Positions 22,065-33,024 of a stretch of DNA of 64,000 bases are shown here, in pieces (the stretch's first letter is position 1; the number at the start of each line of letters is the position of its first letter). The DNA lies in NCBI GenBank assembly GCA_031769625.1, contig JAUIMM010000188.1:5620001-5684000 (forward strand), written 5' to 3'. A program made the position numbers and the translations under genes. The stretch comes from Taudactylus pleione (taxonomy: Eukaryota; Chordata; Amphibia; Anura; Myobatrachidae). The notes beneath the pieces were generated by a model. That model was not told the origin of the DNA and did not search any database. It saw only the letters and a list, made by a program, of their open reading frames with translations.

Positions 22065-22268
22065 TGCACAGGAGCTGGCAAAGGGGGTGCTGCAACAGGC
22101 ACTCCCCCCGCTGGGTCATGGACTATCGCCATCCCTTCCCCCTCAGGGACTTAGACTACTCACCTAGGGTGGGCGAGGTGGGTAGTTTATGTCCTGGATG
22201 GTGATAGTCTATGACCTGGCTGGGGGGGAGGGCCCATTGCAGCACCCCCTTTGCCAGCTCCTGCACAC
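22065..22268. mobile_element. foldback MITE, about 204 bp
   Basis: GCACAGGAGCTGGCAAAGGG continues with GGTGCTGCA and is mirrored by TGCAGCACCCCCTTTGCCAG then CTCCTGCACAC. Inner arms (GTCATGGACTATC and its complement GATAGTCTATGAC) also pair, so nearly the whole element folds on itself. Confidence 0.75.
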
Positions 22269-22951
22269 GCCGATGTTTATAGATAAAGTCGGCAGCGGAT
22301 ACTTAACAGTAACAGAGATTATTGCCCTCTCTCTTTTATCCGGTGCAGAAATAGGATTTATTTAGCCAAATTTCAAATCTGTTCTCAACTATAAAAGCTA
22401 TAAATAAAATAAAAAAACAACCCAAAACAGCCATCATTTTATTAAATTCTTATGGCTGCATAAATTAACCTGAAAAAGCACAGCTGACATCTCAACTATG
22501 TACGATTAAATGCAATCATGTTCCGACATTTCCACTGCTATAAAACAGATGTTGTGTGGCAAATTAACATTTGCTTAGAAACATATAACCGTTCCGTTTA
22601 ATATGTAGATAATGTGAACCACATCAAATAGAAGTAAATCATATCGCTGGGTATGCAGTGAGTGTGTGATGCTGTGGTTATGCTCTATAAAACAGAGTGG
22701 GAGAATTGTGTAAGATTTCAGCTAAGCGCAATAAACTCGTCAGAGTGGCTTCTTCCCGCAGTACTGTATGTTGTACTTAAAGGGTCACTGTAATGTCCGT
22801 AATAAGCAGCCTCTCGCCTGCGCGGCTCAGCTCCAAGCACACACAAACTCACAGAGCGACTGAACACAGAGAGAAACACACTTACAGGTAATTTACCGTC
22901 TCACACAGGAATTTTTTTTTTCATTCTCTGTCTAAACACAGATGCAAAGTG
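22269..22951. other. no recognisable feature
   Basis: AT-rich sequence without a recognisable gene or repeat. Confidence 0.4.
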
Positions 22952-23086
22952 GGCCTGATTCCGTTGTACGCCAACACAAACGCATTTGCTCATTTTGCCG
23001 CTTAGCAATTGCTAAAATATGCTAATGCATTAGCCTGTGGAATTTGTATGGAGACACCTACCGGAGCCCTCACAGCTGCCCCCAAC
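22952..23086. mobile_element. left part of a Harbinger-type MITE, interrupted by hAT
   Basis: GGGCCTGATTCCGTTGTACG is a typical left end. The body is cut at 23087 by a hAT MITE and seems to continue after 23440 (CCTGTCAATCAATTAGCGAG near 23619 is a family-like block). The right end was not found. Confidence 0.4.
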
Positions 23087-23431
23087 CAGTGGCGTCCCTC
23101 CCCGCGGTGTCACCTGGTGCGGGGAGGGGTGTTTTGAACGCGGCGCAGCCACACGCGCCCCAAAAAGGGGGGCGTGGCCTCGTGAGAAGGAACGTGGCCT
23201 CACGGCGCAAACCCCCGTGATCCCGTTCTTAATATTACTGGGGGGAGGGGGGATGTTGACTGCCTTGTGTTGCAGTGCCGGCTCCCTCACAGTGTCAGGA
23301 GCCGGGTGCTGTACTCAATACTACAGTGCATCACCCCTGTCACTGTGGGGAAGTGTCAGTCTGTACCTTGGTGTCACCCCTAGGCAGGTTGACACACGGA
23401 TGCGGCCCGCACCCCCCTTGTGACGCCACTG
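23087..23431. mobile_element. hAT MITE with 8-bp duplication
   Basis: Ends CAGTGGCGTCCCTCC and TTGTGACGCCACTG. Flanks CCCCCAAC (23079-23086) and CCCTCAAC (23432-23439) agree at 7 of 8 bases, as expected for hAT. GC-rich interior without coding capacity. Confidence 0.85.
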
Positions 23432-23439
23432 CCCTCAAC

Positions 23440-24483
23440 TGCATACACAAGTGCAGCATTGGAAGCAGATCCTAAAAATATTGACTCCTCAATGGTCACT
23501 CTGTATGGCCACAGTAACTTAAGACAATCGCAGATGCCGGCTAGTACACGCCCAGGAAACGGCCCCAACACGCACGCGTTTTGGCCATAACCCCCATAAC
23601 CACCTACAAAATGGTCTCATCCTGTCAATCAATTAGCGAGCTTGGTCGCAATTCATTCACCAAACGTGCGCAGTGCAGCAGTGATGAAAGTGGAGACCAC
23701 CGATCAGGACCAGTGTTCGCAAGTCTGGTCAGCCGAGACAGCCAGATTTTTTACTTTATGCTAATGCCAGCGTAGGCGTGGCTTGGAGGCTATACCGCCC
23801 AAGGTTTGTCTTCCGCAGCCGAAACGTTCAACATTACTATCGACACTTACACCCACCCTGTGCTGGGTGCCACAGACATGTCTTAAGCAGGTGATATAAC
23901 TCTGTCCAAATGCCTCAAACAAGGATATGTCTGGTCACACTCCCACGACACTTCCACGAGACAGATCTCATCCAGCCGTCCAGTTGCTGCTCAGAAACGC
24001 CCACTGATGGACGGCTGCTCTTATATCCTCCGCTAAGGTGTGTATGCATGGGTGGAGTATGCCCAGTCTGCAACTGCTTTCTACAGAGTAGTCTGCTGAT
24101 AGTCCACCTTTGGACTTCAGTCCGACTCAGAATCTGCTACAGAATATCCCTAGCTTTACTGGGGAGGGGTTGTACCGCGTAGTGCCTCCATAACAGTTGT
24201 GAAAGAACTCCACAAAGGAACTGGATAGGAACGTCATGACAATTTTTCCTCACAGCCCCTAGAGGTGGGCAGGTGAATGAATATAGCCCCATTACCATTC
24301 GCAAATTGAATCCCAGTAAAATTCCAATGGTCCTTTACATTGGCTAAACTAGAGTTTTCCAAACCTATCCTAAAATATACCCAAAAGGCATTTTTTTTCG
24401 AGGATTTCCATAGAGGAGTTGTATCGCTTTTTTGAATAACCTGTATATTGCGCAGCTCATCTCTGGGATAAATGGAAAAAAAA
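23440..24483. other. mostly unrecognised sequence
   Basis: The first 300 bp probably continue the interrupted Harbinger-type MITE of 22952. The remainder shows nothing recognised. Confidence 0.35.
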
Positions 24484-25070
24484 CTATAAATATATAGTGA
24501 AGGGCGCTGTCATGTGTGGCTGCTGGGGAGGAGGAAGTCAACCTCCTGGAAACAATGAGAATAATAGAAAGCAGCGCTGATACCATAAATAAATTTAATA
24601 AATGAACAATAATAAATACATAAATATAAAAACCAGAACCTCAGTACTGAGAATTCAATGAATATAACATATGGCCATATTAGAAAATGCACTGAAATTG
24701 AAAGGCATATAGCAAAACCCTGTAGGCACTGAAAGAATCACCATGGCATTAAGCCTGCACCATGATTCCACATGTAATGCGGGTAGTACAGTCCCATGGA
24801 GGGATAAATATATTACCAGTCTTAGGTCACGATAGAAAGTTCTGATGATTGATGGAGGTCCTCATGAATAGTAGGAACCAACACTTGCAGATGAAGTCTC
24901 GTGATGACCAGGTGCTGGATGTGGTAAATCCCAAAAATCCAAAAGGTGCTTCCAAAAGTGGAAAGGTGCTGCGGTCTGCAATTGTAAGTGCCAATTCACA
25001 GGGTTGTGTCACCAACGCGTTTCGCTGCTCAAAGGCAGCTTTTTCAAGGTGATGGGATGAAAGTTACAAA
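24484..25070 (-). mobile_element. possible Penelope-like element fragment
   Basis: From ATATATAGTGAAGGGCGCTG through an AT-rich section (AAATTTAATAAATGAAC) to a hammerhead-like core on the minus strand at 25011-25048. The layout parallels 8716-9700. No protein remains seen. Confidence 0.35.
25011..25048 (-). ncRNA. hammerhead-ribozyme-like core, decayed
   Basis: The minus strand reads CCTTGAAAA, the stem GCTGC-CTTTGA-GCAGC, GAAAC, then GCGTTGGTGAC. GAAAC and a clean stem II are present; the CTGATGA box is strongly altered. Probably inactive. Confidence 0.4.
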
Positions 25071-25174
25071 CACAACTCCCTGCCATATAACATTTACAAG
25101 TTATAGTAAAATTATTATTTTTTTTACAAAGATTATGGGATGTGACTATTTGTTTCTAATGACGTAGAGAGAAT

Positions 25175-25447
25175 CAGAGCCGTAACTAAACTTTTTGTTA
25201 CCCTGTGCCAGAAAGAGCATTGTCGCCCCCCTTATATTTTAAATAGGGAGATAACACACCCGAGAAAGGGCCATGGCCTCGGGCCAGGGAAGAGATAGGG
25301 GAGGACCAGGAGATACAGGGGATAAAATAAGAGGAAAGAACAAGTGAGAATGATAATAAACAGAATATTGACAGGCCCAAACAGCGCCCCCTGCCCTGCG
25401 GTGCCCTGTGCCATGGCACTGGTCGCACTAACCTAGTTACGGCCCTG
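25175..25447. mobile_element. hAT MITE with perfect 8-bp duplication
   Basis: Ends CAGAGCCGTAACTA and CTAGTTACGGCCCTG. Flanked on both sides by GAGAGAAT (25167-25174 and 25448-25455), a perfect hAT-style duplication. Interior without a credible gene. Confidence 0.9.
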
Positions 25448-25455
25448 GAGAGAAT

Positions 25456-25684
25456 TAGCCATCGACCAAATGCTTCCACACAGTAAACAGCGATTGCACC
25501 TGTAGTCTAAATGAAGGTACTACAGTACACTCCATTAGAAATAAAGGGAGAAGAGTAAAATCTCAAATAAGAGCAAATAGTACATTAACCCCTAACTAAA
25601 TACATGACTGAGTCCACTTAAATGTATTTTTATGTAGCATATTTAGCCATTATATTTTAATGTAACTAATCCTTTGATAACACG
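25456..25684. other. no recognisable feature
   Basis: Spacer; nothing recognised. Confidence 0.35.
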
Positions 25685-25960
25685 TAGGTGGTTCAGTGGT
25701 AGAAGTGCGCTGGTATTTAGACTAAGCTCTGCCCACCACTGCCTACAATGGCACCCAACCTGTGTGTTTTGACACCCTGCTGCTCATTTGAGATTTATGA
25801 CTACTGATGAATGTTTAGAAACAATGTCCATGTTCTGCAATGTTCTGTATTGTATGTCACTTTCATTCCTGTTTTTTTGTTTTTGTTCATATAGTTTTTG
25901 TACTCTGTAATGTGCTGCAGACACCTTGTGGTGCCATATAAATAAAGGATGATAAGACGT
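25685..25960 (+). mobile_element. possible diverged tRNA-derived SINE
   Basis: The head GGTGGTTCAGTGGTAGAAG looks like a tRNA A box; a good B box is not visible. The tail GTGCTGCAGACACC..GGTGCCATATAAATAAA resembles the tail of frog SINEs (GCGCTATATAAATAA). Weak call. Confidence 0.35.
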
Positions 25961-26019
25961 CCGGAAAACGGTAGGTTGCCAAGCCGCCACTTCTCCGGTT
26001 TGAATTGTAAACTTGTAAT

Positions 26020-27645
26020 ATAGTAACAATGTATCATATGCACAGTGATGCCAGGTAACAATGTATCGTATGTACAGTGATGCCAGGTTACAATGTATCG
26101 TATGTACAGTGATGTCAGGTAACAATGTATCATATGGACAGTGATGCCAGGTAACAATGTATCATACGGACAGTGATGCCAGGTAACAATGTATCATATG
26201 CACAGTGATGCCAGGTAACAATGTATCGTATGCACAGTGATGCCAGGCAACAATGTATTATATGCACAGTGATGCCAGGTAACAATGTATCGTATGTACA
26301 GTGATGCCAGGTAACAATGTATTATATGCACAGTGATGCCAGGTAACAATGTATTATATGCACAGTGATGCCAGGTAACAATATATCGCATGCACAGTGA
26401 TGCCAGGTAACAATGTATCGTATGCACAGTGATGCCAGGTAACAATGTATCTTATGCACAGTGATGCCAGGTAACAATGTATCGTATGCACAGTGATGCC
26501 AGGTAACAATGTATCGTAGGCACAGTGATGCCAGGTAACAATGTATAGTATGCACAGTGATGCCAGGTAACAATGTATCGTATGCACAGTGATGCCAGGT
26601 AATAATGTACAGTGATGCCAGGTAACAATGTATCATATGCACCGTGATGCCAGGTAACAATGTACCGTATGCACAGTGATGCCAGGTAACAATGTATCTT
26701 ATGCACAGTGATGCCAGGTAACAATGTATCTTATGCACAGTGATGCCAGGTAACAATGTATCGTATGCACAGTGATGCCAGGTAACAATGTATCGTGTGT
26801 ACAGTGATGCCAGGTAACAATGTATTATATGCACAGTGATGCCAGGTAACATTGTATTATATGCACAGTGATGCCAGGTAACAATGTATCGCATGCACAG
26901 TGATGCCAGGTAACAATGTATTGTATCTTATGCACAGTGATGCCAGGTAACAATGTATCGTATGCACAGTGATGCCAGGTAACAATGTATCGTATGCACC
27001 GTGATTCCAGATAACAATGTATCGCATGCACAGTGATGCCAGGTAACAATGTAACGTATGCACAGTGATGCCAGGTAACAATGTATCGTATGCACAGTGA
27101 TGCCAGGTAATAATGTATCGTAGGCACAGTGATGCCAGGTAACAATGTATAGTATGCACAGTGATGCCAGGTAACAATGTATCATATGCACAGTGATGCC
27201 AGGTAATAATGTATAGTATGCACAGTGATGCCAGGTAACAATGTATCGTATGCACAGTGATGCCAGGTAACAATGTATCGTATGCACAGTGATGCCAGGT
27301 AATAATGTATAGTATGCACAGTGATGCCAGGTAACAATGTATCTTATGCACAGTGATGCCAGGTAACAATGTATGATATGCACCGTGATGCCAGGTAACA
27401 ATGTACCGTATGCACAGTGATGCCAGGTAACAATGTATCTTATGCACAGTGATGCCAGGTAACAATGTATCTTATGCACAGTGATGCCAGGTAACAATGT
27501 ATCTTATGCACAGTGATGCCAGGTAACAATGTATTGTATGCACAGTGATGCCAGGTAACAATCTATCTTATGCACAGTGATGCCAGGTAACAATGTATCA
27601 TATGGACAGTGATGCCAGGTAACAATGTATACACGATACATTGTT
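26020..27645. repeat. 32-bp minisatellite, about 50 copies
   Basis: The unit core is GTGATGCCAGGTAACAATG followed by TATCGTATGCACA, 32 bp in all, with single-base variants and a few short units (near 26605 and 26925). Open frames on the minus strand (LPGITVHTIHCYLASL-type repeats) arise because the unit has no stop and 3 x 32 bp closes the frame. The array ends at 27630-27650 with an inverted half-unit, CGATACATTGTTACCTGG. Confidence 0.97.
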
Positions 27646-27690
27646 ACCTGGGGACCCCTGTGATTTCACACAGGGGTCCCAGAAAACAGT
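27646..27690. repeat. hairpin at the minisatellite end
   Basis: GGGGACCCCTGTG pairs with CACAGGGGTCCC around ATTTCA, immediately after the inverted half-unit. Confidence 0.8.
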
Positions 27691-27716
27691 CTGTAGATAA
27701 CTTTTTTTTGACTTTG

Positions 27717-28025
27717 GGCCTGATTGTGAGTCGGATGCTGCAGCGTCATTGTGAGCTTCTTTTGTCGGTCTGCAAATTCACGCAAATACTGCTAAACGCC
27801 CTTCCCTGGTGTAAAGCCGTACGCCCACATAGCCACCTCCCTCTCACCGCCCAATAATTTTTTAAGACATTTCTTCGACCGAGCGTCTCGATCACGACTG
27901 TACCTCCGCGCACACAATCTCTGGATGCATGCGCAGTACGATGTAGATGCATACACAGAAGACAAATATTGCTCACCTGCGCCTGACAGTGATATGTGTC
28001 ATTTATTGTTTTTGCTAAGAACACT
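27717..28025. mobile_element. left part of a Harbinger-type MITE
   Basis: GGGCCTGATTGTGAGTCGGA resembles the family termini. No right end found; family A copy 3 starts at 28026 and may interrupt it. Confidence 0.4.
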
Positions 28026-28592
28026 GGGCCTGATTCAGAGCCGGACGCTATTTGCGCTCGCTCGTTCAGAAAAAGGGGCCGGCAATTTAAATTGCGGTCT
28101 GTTGACACCTCTATGTCTGAGCGAGCGAACGAAACATGCGCTCGCTATTTTGTAAAGACGCCCCCTGGCCGCTCGCATCCTACGTCATCTCCGCTATTTA
28201 TTTGATTAATCGAGTACATCGAAAGGTGTCTGAACTGCTCGCAGTGCTTGTGGTTGGATTTTCCTACTGCAATCATGCGAACAGTTCAGGCTAAGAAACA
28301 ACCAAGTGACGTGGTCGATGACGCTGCTTTGTTAATTATGCACACCCTTAAAACGCCCGTTTTGACCGTTTGGCACGCCTGCGTTCGGATCTCCACTCCC
28401 CGTTTTCAAGCACCTTCCCCTGTTACCACCCACAAACGCCTCATCCTGTCACTTAAATTAGCAGGCACTCGCAATTTTGCGAACACACGTTTTCCGACCG
28501 CAATGACTGGTTGGCGCATGCGCATTATGACCCATACACATGCGCAGATGTACGAACGAGCGGCCGCTTACGAGCGTCTCTGAATCAGGCCC
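28026..28592. mobile_element. Harbinger-type MITE, family A, copy 3
   Basis: GGGCCTGATTCAGAGCCGGA at the left, GTCTCTGAATCAGGCCC at the right. The interior carries the family A blocks in the same orientation as 11897-12492 and is closest to copy 2 (13576) in reverse. Confidence 0.9.
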
Positions 28593-28948
28593 TCTGATCA
28601 TATATATCTGATCCCCAACATACAGTATGCGCCCAATAAACAGTATTAAATCATTTGCATCATGACTTAACTTGATGGTAAAACCCTCATCCAATAATTA
28701 TTTTCCTTGTTATACTCTGTGAGCTCGTTAGCCAGTGCCTTGTTACAGCCTGTAGATGTCGCTATTGCTGTACAAGTAGAAAGCTTTAGTCAGTGACTAA
28801 ACCACATCTGAAAGTGCAATTTTCCTGTTCATCAATTGTATTTCATTTTACACAATTGAACATATGTTCCTTGATGATCATTCTCCTTAGGAACAATTTA
28901 CCAGGTTTCCTGATGCAAAATTCAGATCCTTCTACTACTTCTTCCGGG
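28593..28948. other. no recognisable feature
   Basis: Spacer between MITEs; nothing recognised. Confidence 0.35.
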
Positions 28949-29114
28949 CATGGGCGTAACTACCATAGGTGCAAAGGGCGCAGCTGCTATGGGGCCCGGA
29001 GCTGGGGGGGGCATCTTCCTTGTCAAAGTTACATGTGTTATATACATTTTTCACCATTGGGTGGTACATACAAACTTTTGCTATGGGGCCTTAAAATACC
29101 TAGTTACGCCCCTG
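28949..29114. mobile_element. short hAT-like MITE
   Basis: Ends CATGGGCGTAACTACC and CCTAGTTACGCCCCTG. Flanks CTTCCGGG (28941-28948) and CTTCCTGT (29115-29122) agree at 6 of 8 bases. Confidence 0.75.
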
Positions 29115-29122
29115 CTTCCTGT

Positions 29123-29542
29123 AATGGCTATTATATAACTAGCCATGCCAAACCCACTTGTAGATAACTGCAACGGTGCAAGCCCTATGCACGTAGCCCA
29201 ACGTGCACTTAGCAATAGAAACTGCTTTAGATATAATTGGATTTATTATCTGGAAACCAGGGAATTCTCCATCCGTCAGCAGAGCTGTTCTCCCATTAAA
29301 TGTATAATGAAATGTAGTCCACGCTCATTTCACAGCCTTCCTGCAGAGAATATCGCCTGGAAAGTGCAACCTGCAAGATCACATTGCACATCACAAACTT
29401 CTTCCCGAATGTCTTTCAAAATATGAATGTTCGATGGAAATATCAACAATATCGCAGCTAACTCTTGTGTGCACTAAAGACCCGAAGCTGCATTCCGGCC
29501 CTATACGCTAGGGGATGGCTGTTCATCAAGCTCCGAGCACTC
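29123..29542. other. no recognisable feature
   Basis: Unrecognised spacer. Confidence 0.35.
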
Positions 29543-30498
29543 TAAGGGGTAAATTTACTAAAGTGAGAGTTTTTAGAAGTGAGTTTTAGAAGAGATGTTG
29601 CCCATAGCAACCAATCAGATTTTAGCTATTATCTTCTAGCACAGTGATTCCCAACCTCGGTCCTCAAGGCACATTGGCCCTCATTCAGAGCCACTCGCAA
29701 ACAGCAGTACGCTCGTTGCGTTCCGATGTTGACTAACCGCGCATGCGTCGGTGTTACACTGCGCATGTGCGTACGGCAGATTGCGAGCTTTTTTTCTCTC
29801 GTTCCTAAAATAGCGTACAGGAAGTGACATGTCAAATGTGATTGACAGAACAGGGCGTTTTTGGGTGTTGACGGGGGTGGAGATAGAAAAACGCAGGCGT
29901 GGCGAGGCGTTTTTGGGGCGTACATACATTAGCAGATGCGAACGTCAAATGTGTTCGGACCGTCACATACGTCACTGGAACATCCTCTTTCCCTTCAAAA
30001 TGCTCGCACAGTTTAGGGTCTGGATTACTCGACCACATTGGCGATGGCCTTCTCCTCCGTCCCGGGACTCCATGATGTTGCAGCGATTAATCGCGGGTGG
30101 TCACAAAAGCAATTAGTGTTGTATTGAAAACCGGCTTGGTATGTGTTTGGAAAGCAGTTTATTGGGATAGCACAAAACCGTACGCAGGTGGAAATCATAC
30201 CTGCTAATGTCAGGATTACACAATCAATTGGCGTACATTTTTGGGGGGGTTTTTTGGCCTCAATTTGTTGTTTATGGCCTATTGTGACAATAATGTCATC
30301 ATGTTTTAATTAGCTCCCCTTTTTTTTTTTAATGTGGAATTTGCATCGTTATGTGTTTTTTTAAACGTTCCTTCAAGAGGCCTTTTTTGTATACAAATGA
30401 AATGGTTTTTTGTGTCCTTTTTTGCCTTTAGGGCCAGGATTAAATGTAACCCATTTGTACAATAATGTCACAATACAATGTCAGATTTTTTTCATAAA

Positions 30499-30504
30499 TT
30501 TATT
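30499..30504 (-). promoter_or_regulatory. poly(A) signal candidate, Myb-like gene 1
   Basis: AATAAA on the minus strand about 200 bp after the stop codon of gene 1. Confidence 0.5.
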
Positions 30505-30706
30505 GTTTAAACACAAACCAATTGGCATAATATATATTTTTTTTTCTGCCAAAGATACTTTTTATCAAAAATAAATAATCAATAACTGATAACATAAACG
30601 TACAAAAATAACTTAAAAACATTTCACAAGAAAGGAGAGGGAAGTTTTGACCAGAAAGGAATATGAGCCAAGCACAGAAGGAGTGTGGGAAAAGTCGCCA
30701 TTGCTG

Positions 30707-31992
30707 TCACCGTTTTTTCGCCCGTTTGGATGGGGGAGGGTGGGCGCCAGACCGGGTCCGGGATGCCATCGGGCTGGCCTGTCCAGAGGCAGATGTTGTG
30801 GCCTCTGGACTAGGCACAGGGCTAGGCACATTTGGAGGATTGGCTGATGTTGTGCCAGAGGTGGAGGATCCTGATGTTCCGGCAGGAAGGGAGGTCGGCT
30901 CCACCATGTGCTGGCGAACGAGCTGCTCCAGGGCATCGGCGATGCGGATGTTGGCCCTGGTATTTTCCGCCAGGGCCTGACCAATGGTCACGTTGGCCGC
31001 AGCATTTTGCTCCAGGGCCTCAGCCACCCGTATCAGACTGGCGTCCATCCTCTGCAGAATCTCCGTATGGAAATCCGATTTGAAATTGAGTTCTGTGAGG
31101 AGGCCCACTGCCTGCGAGGGGGCACGCCCTGGACTGGCTTCTGCAGGGTCCTCAGCCGGATGTACTGGTTCCTCCCCTGCAGAGCCAGCAGAAATTCTGC
31201 GGCCAAGGCTTCCCTCTGGAGCAGACTCATCCGCCTGTGTCTCTGTTGGAAAAATGAGAAAAGAGTCACATTAGAATCTACATATTGGCACAATAGCATT
31301 TCAGAGTTGGTGACATCACAATACTTACCTGGGCCAACATGAGGAGCCGCAAAGTCTGGCATGTCCGTATCCATGTTGGACACGCCAAACACCTCCACAG
31401 GCTGCACACACCCCTGTGCCAGCTCTTCTAAATCCGTCAACTCCAATGACACAGGGGTGGGACCCCCACCTGTCCCCCTTGCATGCCTAGCCCTGTCCGC
31501 GAGTTTTTGCTTTAGGCGATATTTGAAGTCGCCCCATCTGTGGGGAAAAATGGAAGCCATTATCCTTTGGTTTAAAATGGGGTTTGTTTTTAGGGGGGGC
31601 AAGGGTTTACTTACCGCCGTTTGACATCCCGGGCTAGACGGACATAATCACCCACTCTATTGACAGCAACGGCTACCTCTTCCCACATTCTCCACTTCTG
31701 GCTTAGACTCATATTCCTGTCTGCCTGTGGCAGGATGTCCACACACTTCTGGATCAAAACCTCCATCTCCTTTCTTGTGAAATGTGGCTGCCTTTTTTTT
31801 TTGCCCGCTTTGGCCGGAATACTGGGCCCAGCAGCCTCTTCCATGTCATCCTCCTCACCTATTTGTGTAAATTTACAGAATTCACAAAATCACAACTTGC
31901 CTAATCTTATGTTTCAAATTAATCGTTGATAGAAAATGCATGAAAGACTTACCGCCTGACTCTTGTGCATTTTTTCCCTGGTCTGTCGCCAT
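30707..31992 (-). CDS. Harbinger Myb/SANT-like DNA-binding protein 1 (four exons, 342 aa)
   Basis: Probable DNA-binding partner of the transposase: in characterised Harbinger elements a Myb-like protein binds subterminal DNA and brings the transposase into the nucleus. Exons, read on the minus strand: 31992-31953, 31858-31615, 31537-31329, 31242-30707. Each junction has GT..AG (donors GTAAGT three times; acceptors AAATAG, CCACAG, AACAG) and the sum, 1,029 bp, is a whole number of codons. Residues 36-107 form a Myb/SANT-like domain (FTRKEMEVLIQ, W72, VKRRW96GDFK), similar to the NAIF1 type of Harbinger proteins. Residues 165-210 are acidic and proline-rich. About 211-276 is a predicted helical, possibly coiled-coil stretch (EILQRM, VAEALEQN, ADALEQLV), then a Ser/Thr/Pro tail ending in basic SKRAKKR, a likely nuclear signal. 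The start is the ATG 55 bp below a TATA box. No stop or frameshift seen. Splicing is inferred, not shown by RNA. Confidence 0.85.
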
Positions 31993-32044
31993 GTCTGAGG
32001 TCCAAACAAGAAATACACCAGAATTTGAATGTGTTTTCGTGACG

Positions 32045-32052
32045 TATTTATA
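32045..32052 (-). promoter_or_regulatory. TATA box of Myb-like gene 1
   Basis: TATAAATA on the minus strand, followed at once by CGTCACG (a CRE-like half site), about 55 bp upstream of the ATG at 31992. Spacing fits a transcription start near 32020. Confidence 0.6.
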
Positions 32053-32473
32053 CATGCGTCCTTATTTTGCGGCCGCATCATTGATTGTGCGGCCCTATGA
32101 TCCCTCCTTAATTTGTGCGGGAAACGAAATACTATTTATGGCTTGGTGTGTCTCAAGTCGAGGTGGCGTTTTTGGATTGTTGGAGGTTATCTTGGCTGGA
32201 GTTTATTGATTGCGTAGAAAGGAGTTGGAGGTTGGAGATTAGTTTGTTGGTTAGATTTGCGTTTTTTTGTCCGTTATCTTTGTTGGTTTATATTTTTGGG
32301 ACCTCGTTTGTTGATTTGGTAAGTTTTGTGAAGTCTAACTTTTGTTCAATTGTTGTTTCATTGTGTTTCGTATATTTTGTAATTTTTGGATACCTAATTT
32401 ATTCTATTTTAGATTTTGTTTATTTTCGACCCCAAAGACCTTTTGATTTTGCATCTTAGATATTTGCTCTTGG

Positions 32474-32475
32474 TA
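32474..32475 (+). promoter_or_regulatory. candidate splice donor of a non-coding first exon (transposase)
   Basis: GTAAGT follows TTGCTCTTG here. The coding exon that starts after TTTGAATTTCAG at 32998 needs an upstream exon, and this is the best donor between the promoter region and that acceptor. Confidence 0.4.
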
Positions 32476-32491
32476 AGTCCATTTTTTATCT

Positions 32492-32664
32492 TGTATTAGC
32501 GAACTAATTAGCGCATTTTTAGTAGTTACTCTTGTGACTTGTATTAGCGAACTAATTAGCACATTTTTAGTAGTTACTCTTGTGACTTGTATTAGCGAAC
32601 TAATTAGCGTATTTTTAGTAGTTACTCTTGTGACTTGTATTAGCGAACTAATTAGCGCATTTTA
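32492..32664. repeat. 48-bp tandem repeat, about 3.6 copies
   Basis: The unit runs CTTGTATTAGCGAACTAATT, AGCGCATTTTTAGTAG, TTACTCTTGTGA; copies are almost identical. It lies in the presumed first intron of the transposase gene inside the Harbinger element. Each unit carries TTAGCGAACTAATTAGCG, itself imperfectly symmetric. Confidence 0.93.
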
Positions 32665-33024
32665 AACAGCTTAATAATCATTCTAACTTTTGGATGGTTT
32701 AGCTTTCGCTTTTTGAGCCAACATTTCAACCCGTTTTGATGTACTGTGTTAAATGTCGCTTTGCGGTTTTGCTAAATGGGTGTTTGGCATATTTGAACTT
32801 TGATCTAGCACAAAATGTATCAACAAAAATGCACAGAGTGAAATGTGTCAAGTAATTTTGTTGTTTATTTTCAGTTTGGACGTATCATGACAATACCCCG
32901 GCATGTAAGCAGCAATGGATGGTATCATCAAGCTAAGTTGTTTTAATATAGTTTTGGGGTGGGTCAAAAGCCTTACTTTGAAATTTTTGAATTTCAGGTT
33001 GATCTGGGGCGGATTGTTCTGGCC

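Noticed and set aside
23796..23835. Fourth hammerhead-like core on the plus strand (GCAGCCGAAACGTTCAAC)
   Set aside because: GAAAC is present, but the upstream box does not resemble CTGATGA and stem II has only about four pairs.
25687..25706. tRNA-Gly gene
   Set aside because: GGTGGTTCAGTGGTAGAA matches the 5' part of tRNA-Gly, but no cloverleaf, B box or acceptor stem follows; at best a SINE head.
26194..27497. Long minus-strand frames rich in LPGITVHTIHCYLASL
   Set aside because: All minus-strand frames stay open because the 32-bp unit lacks stops; the repeat array explains them fully.
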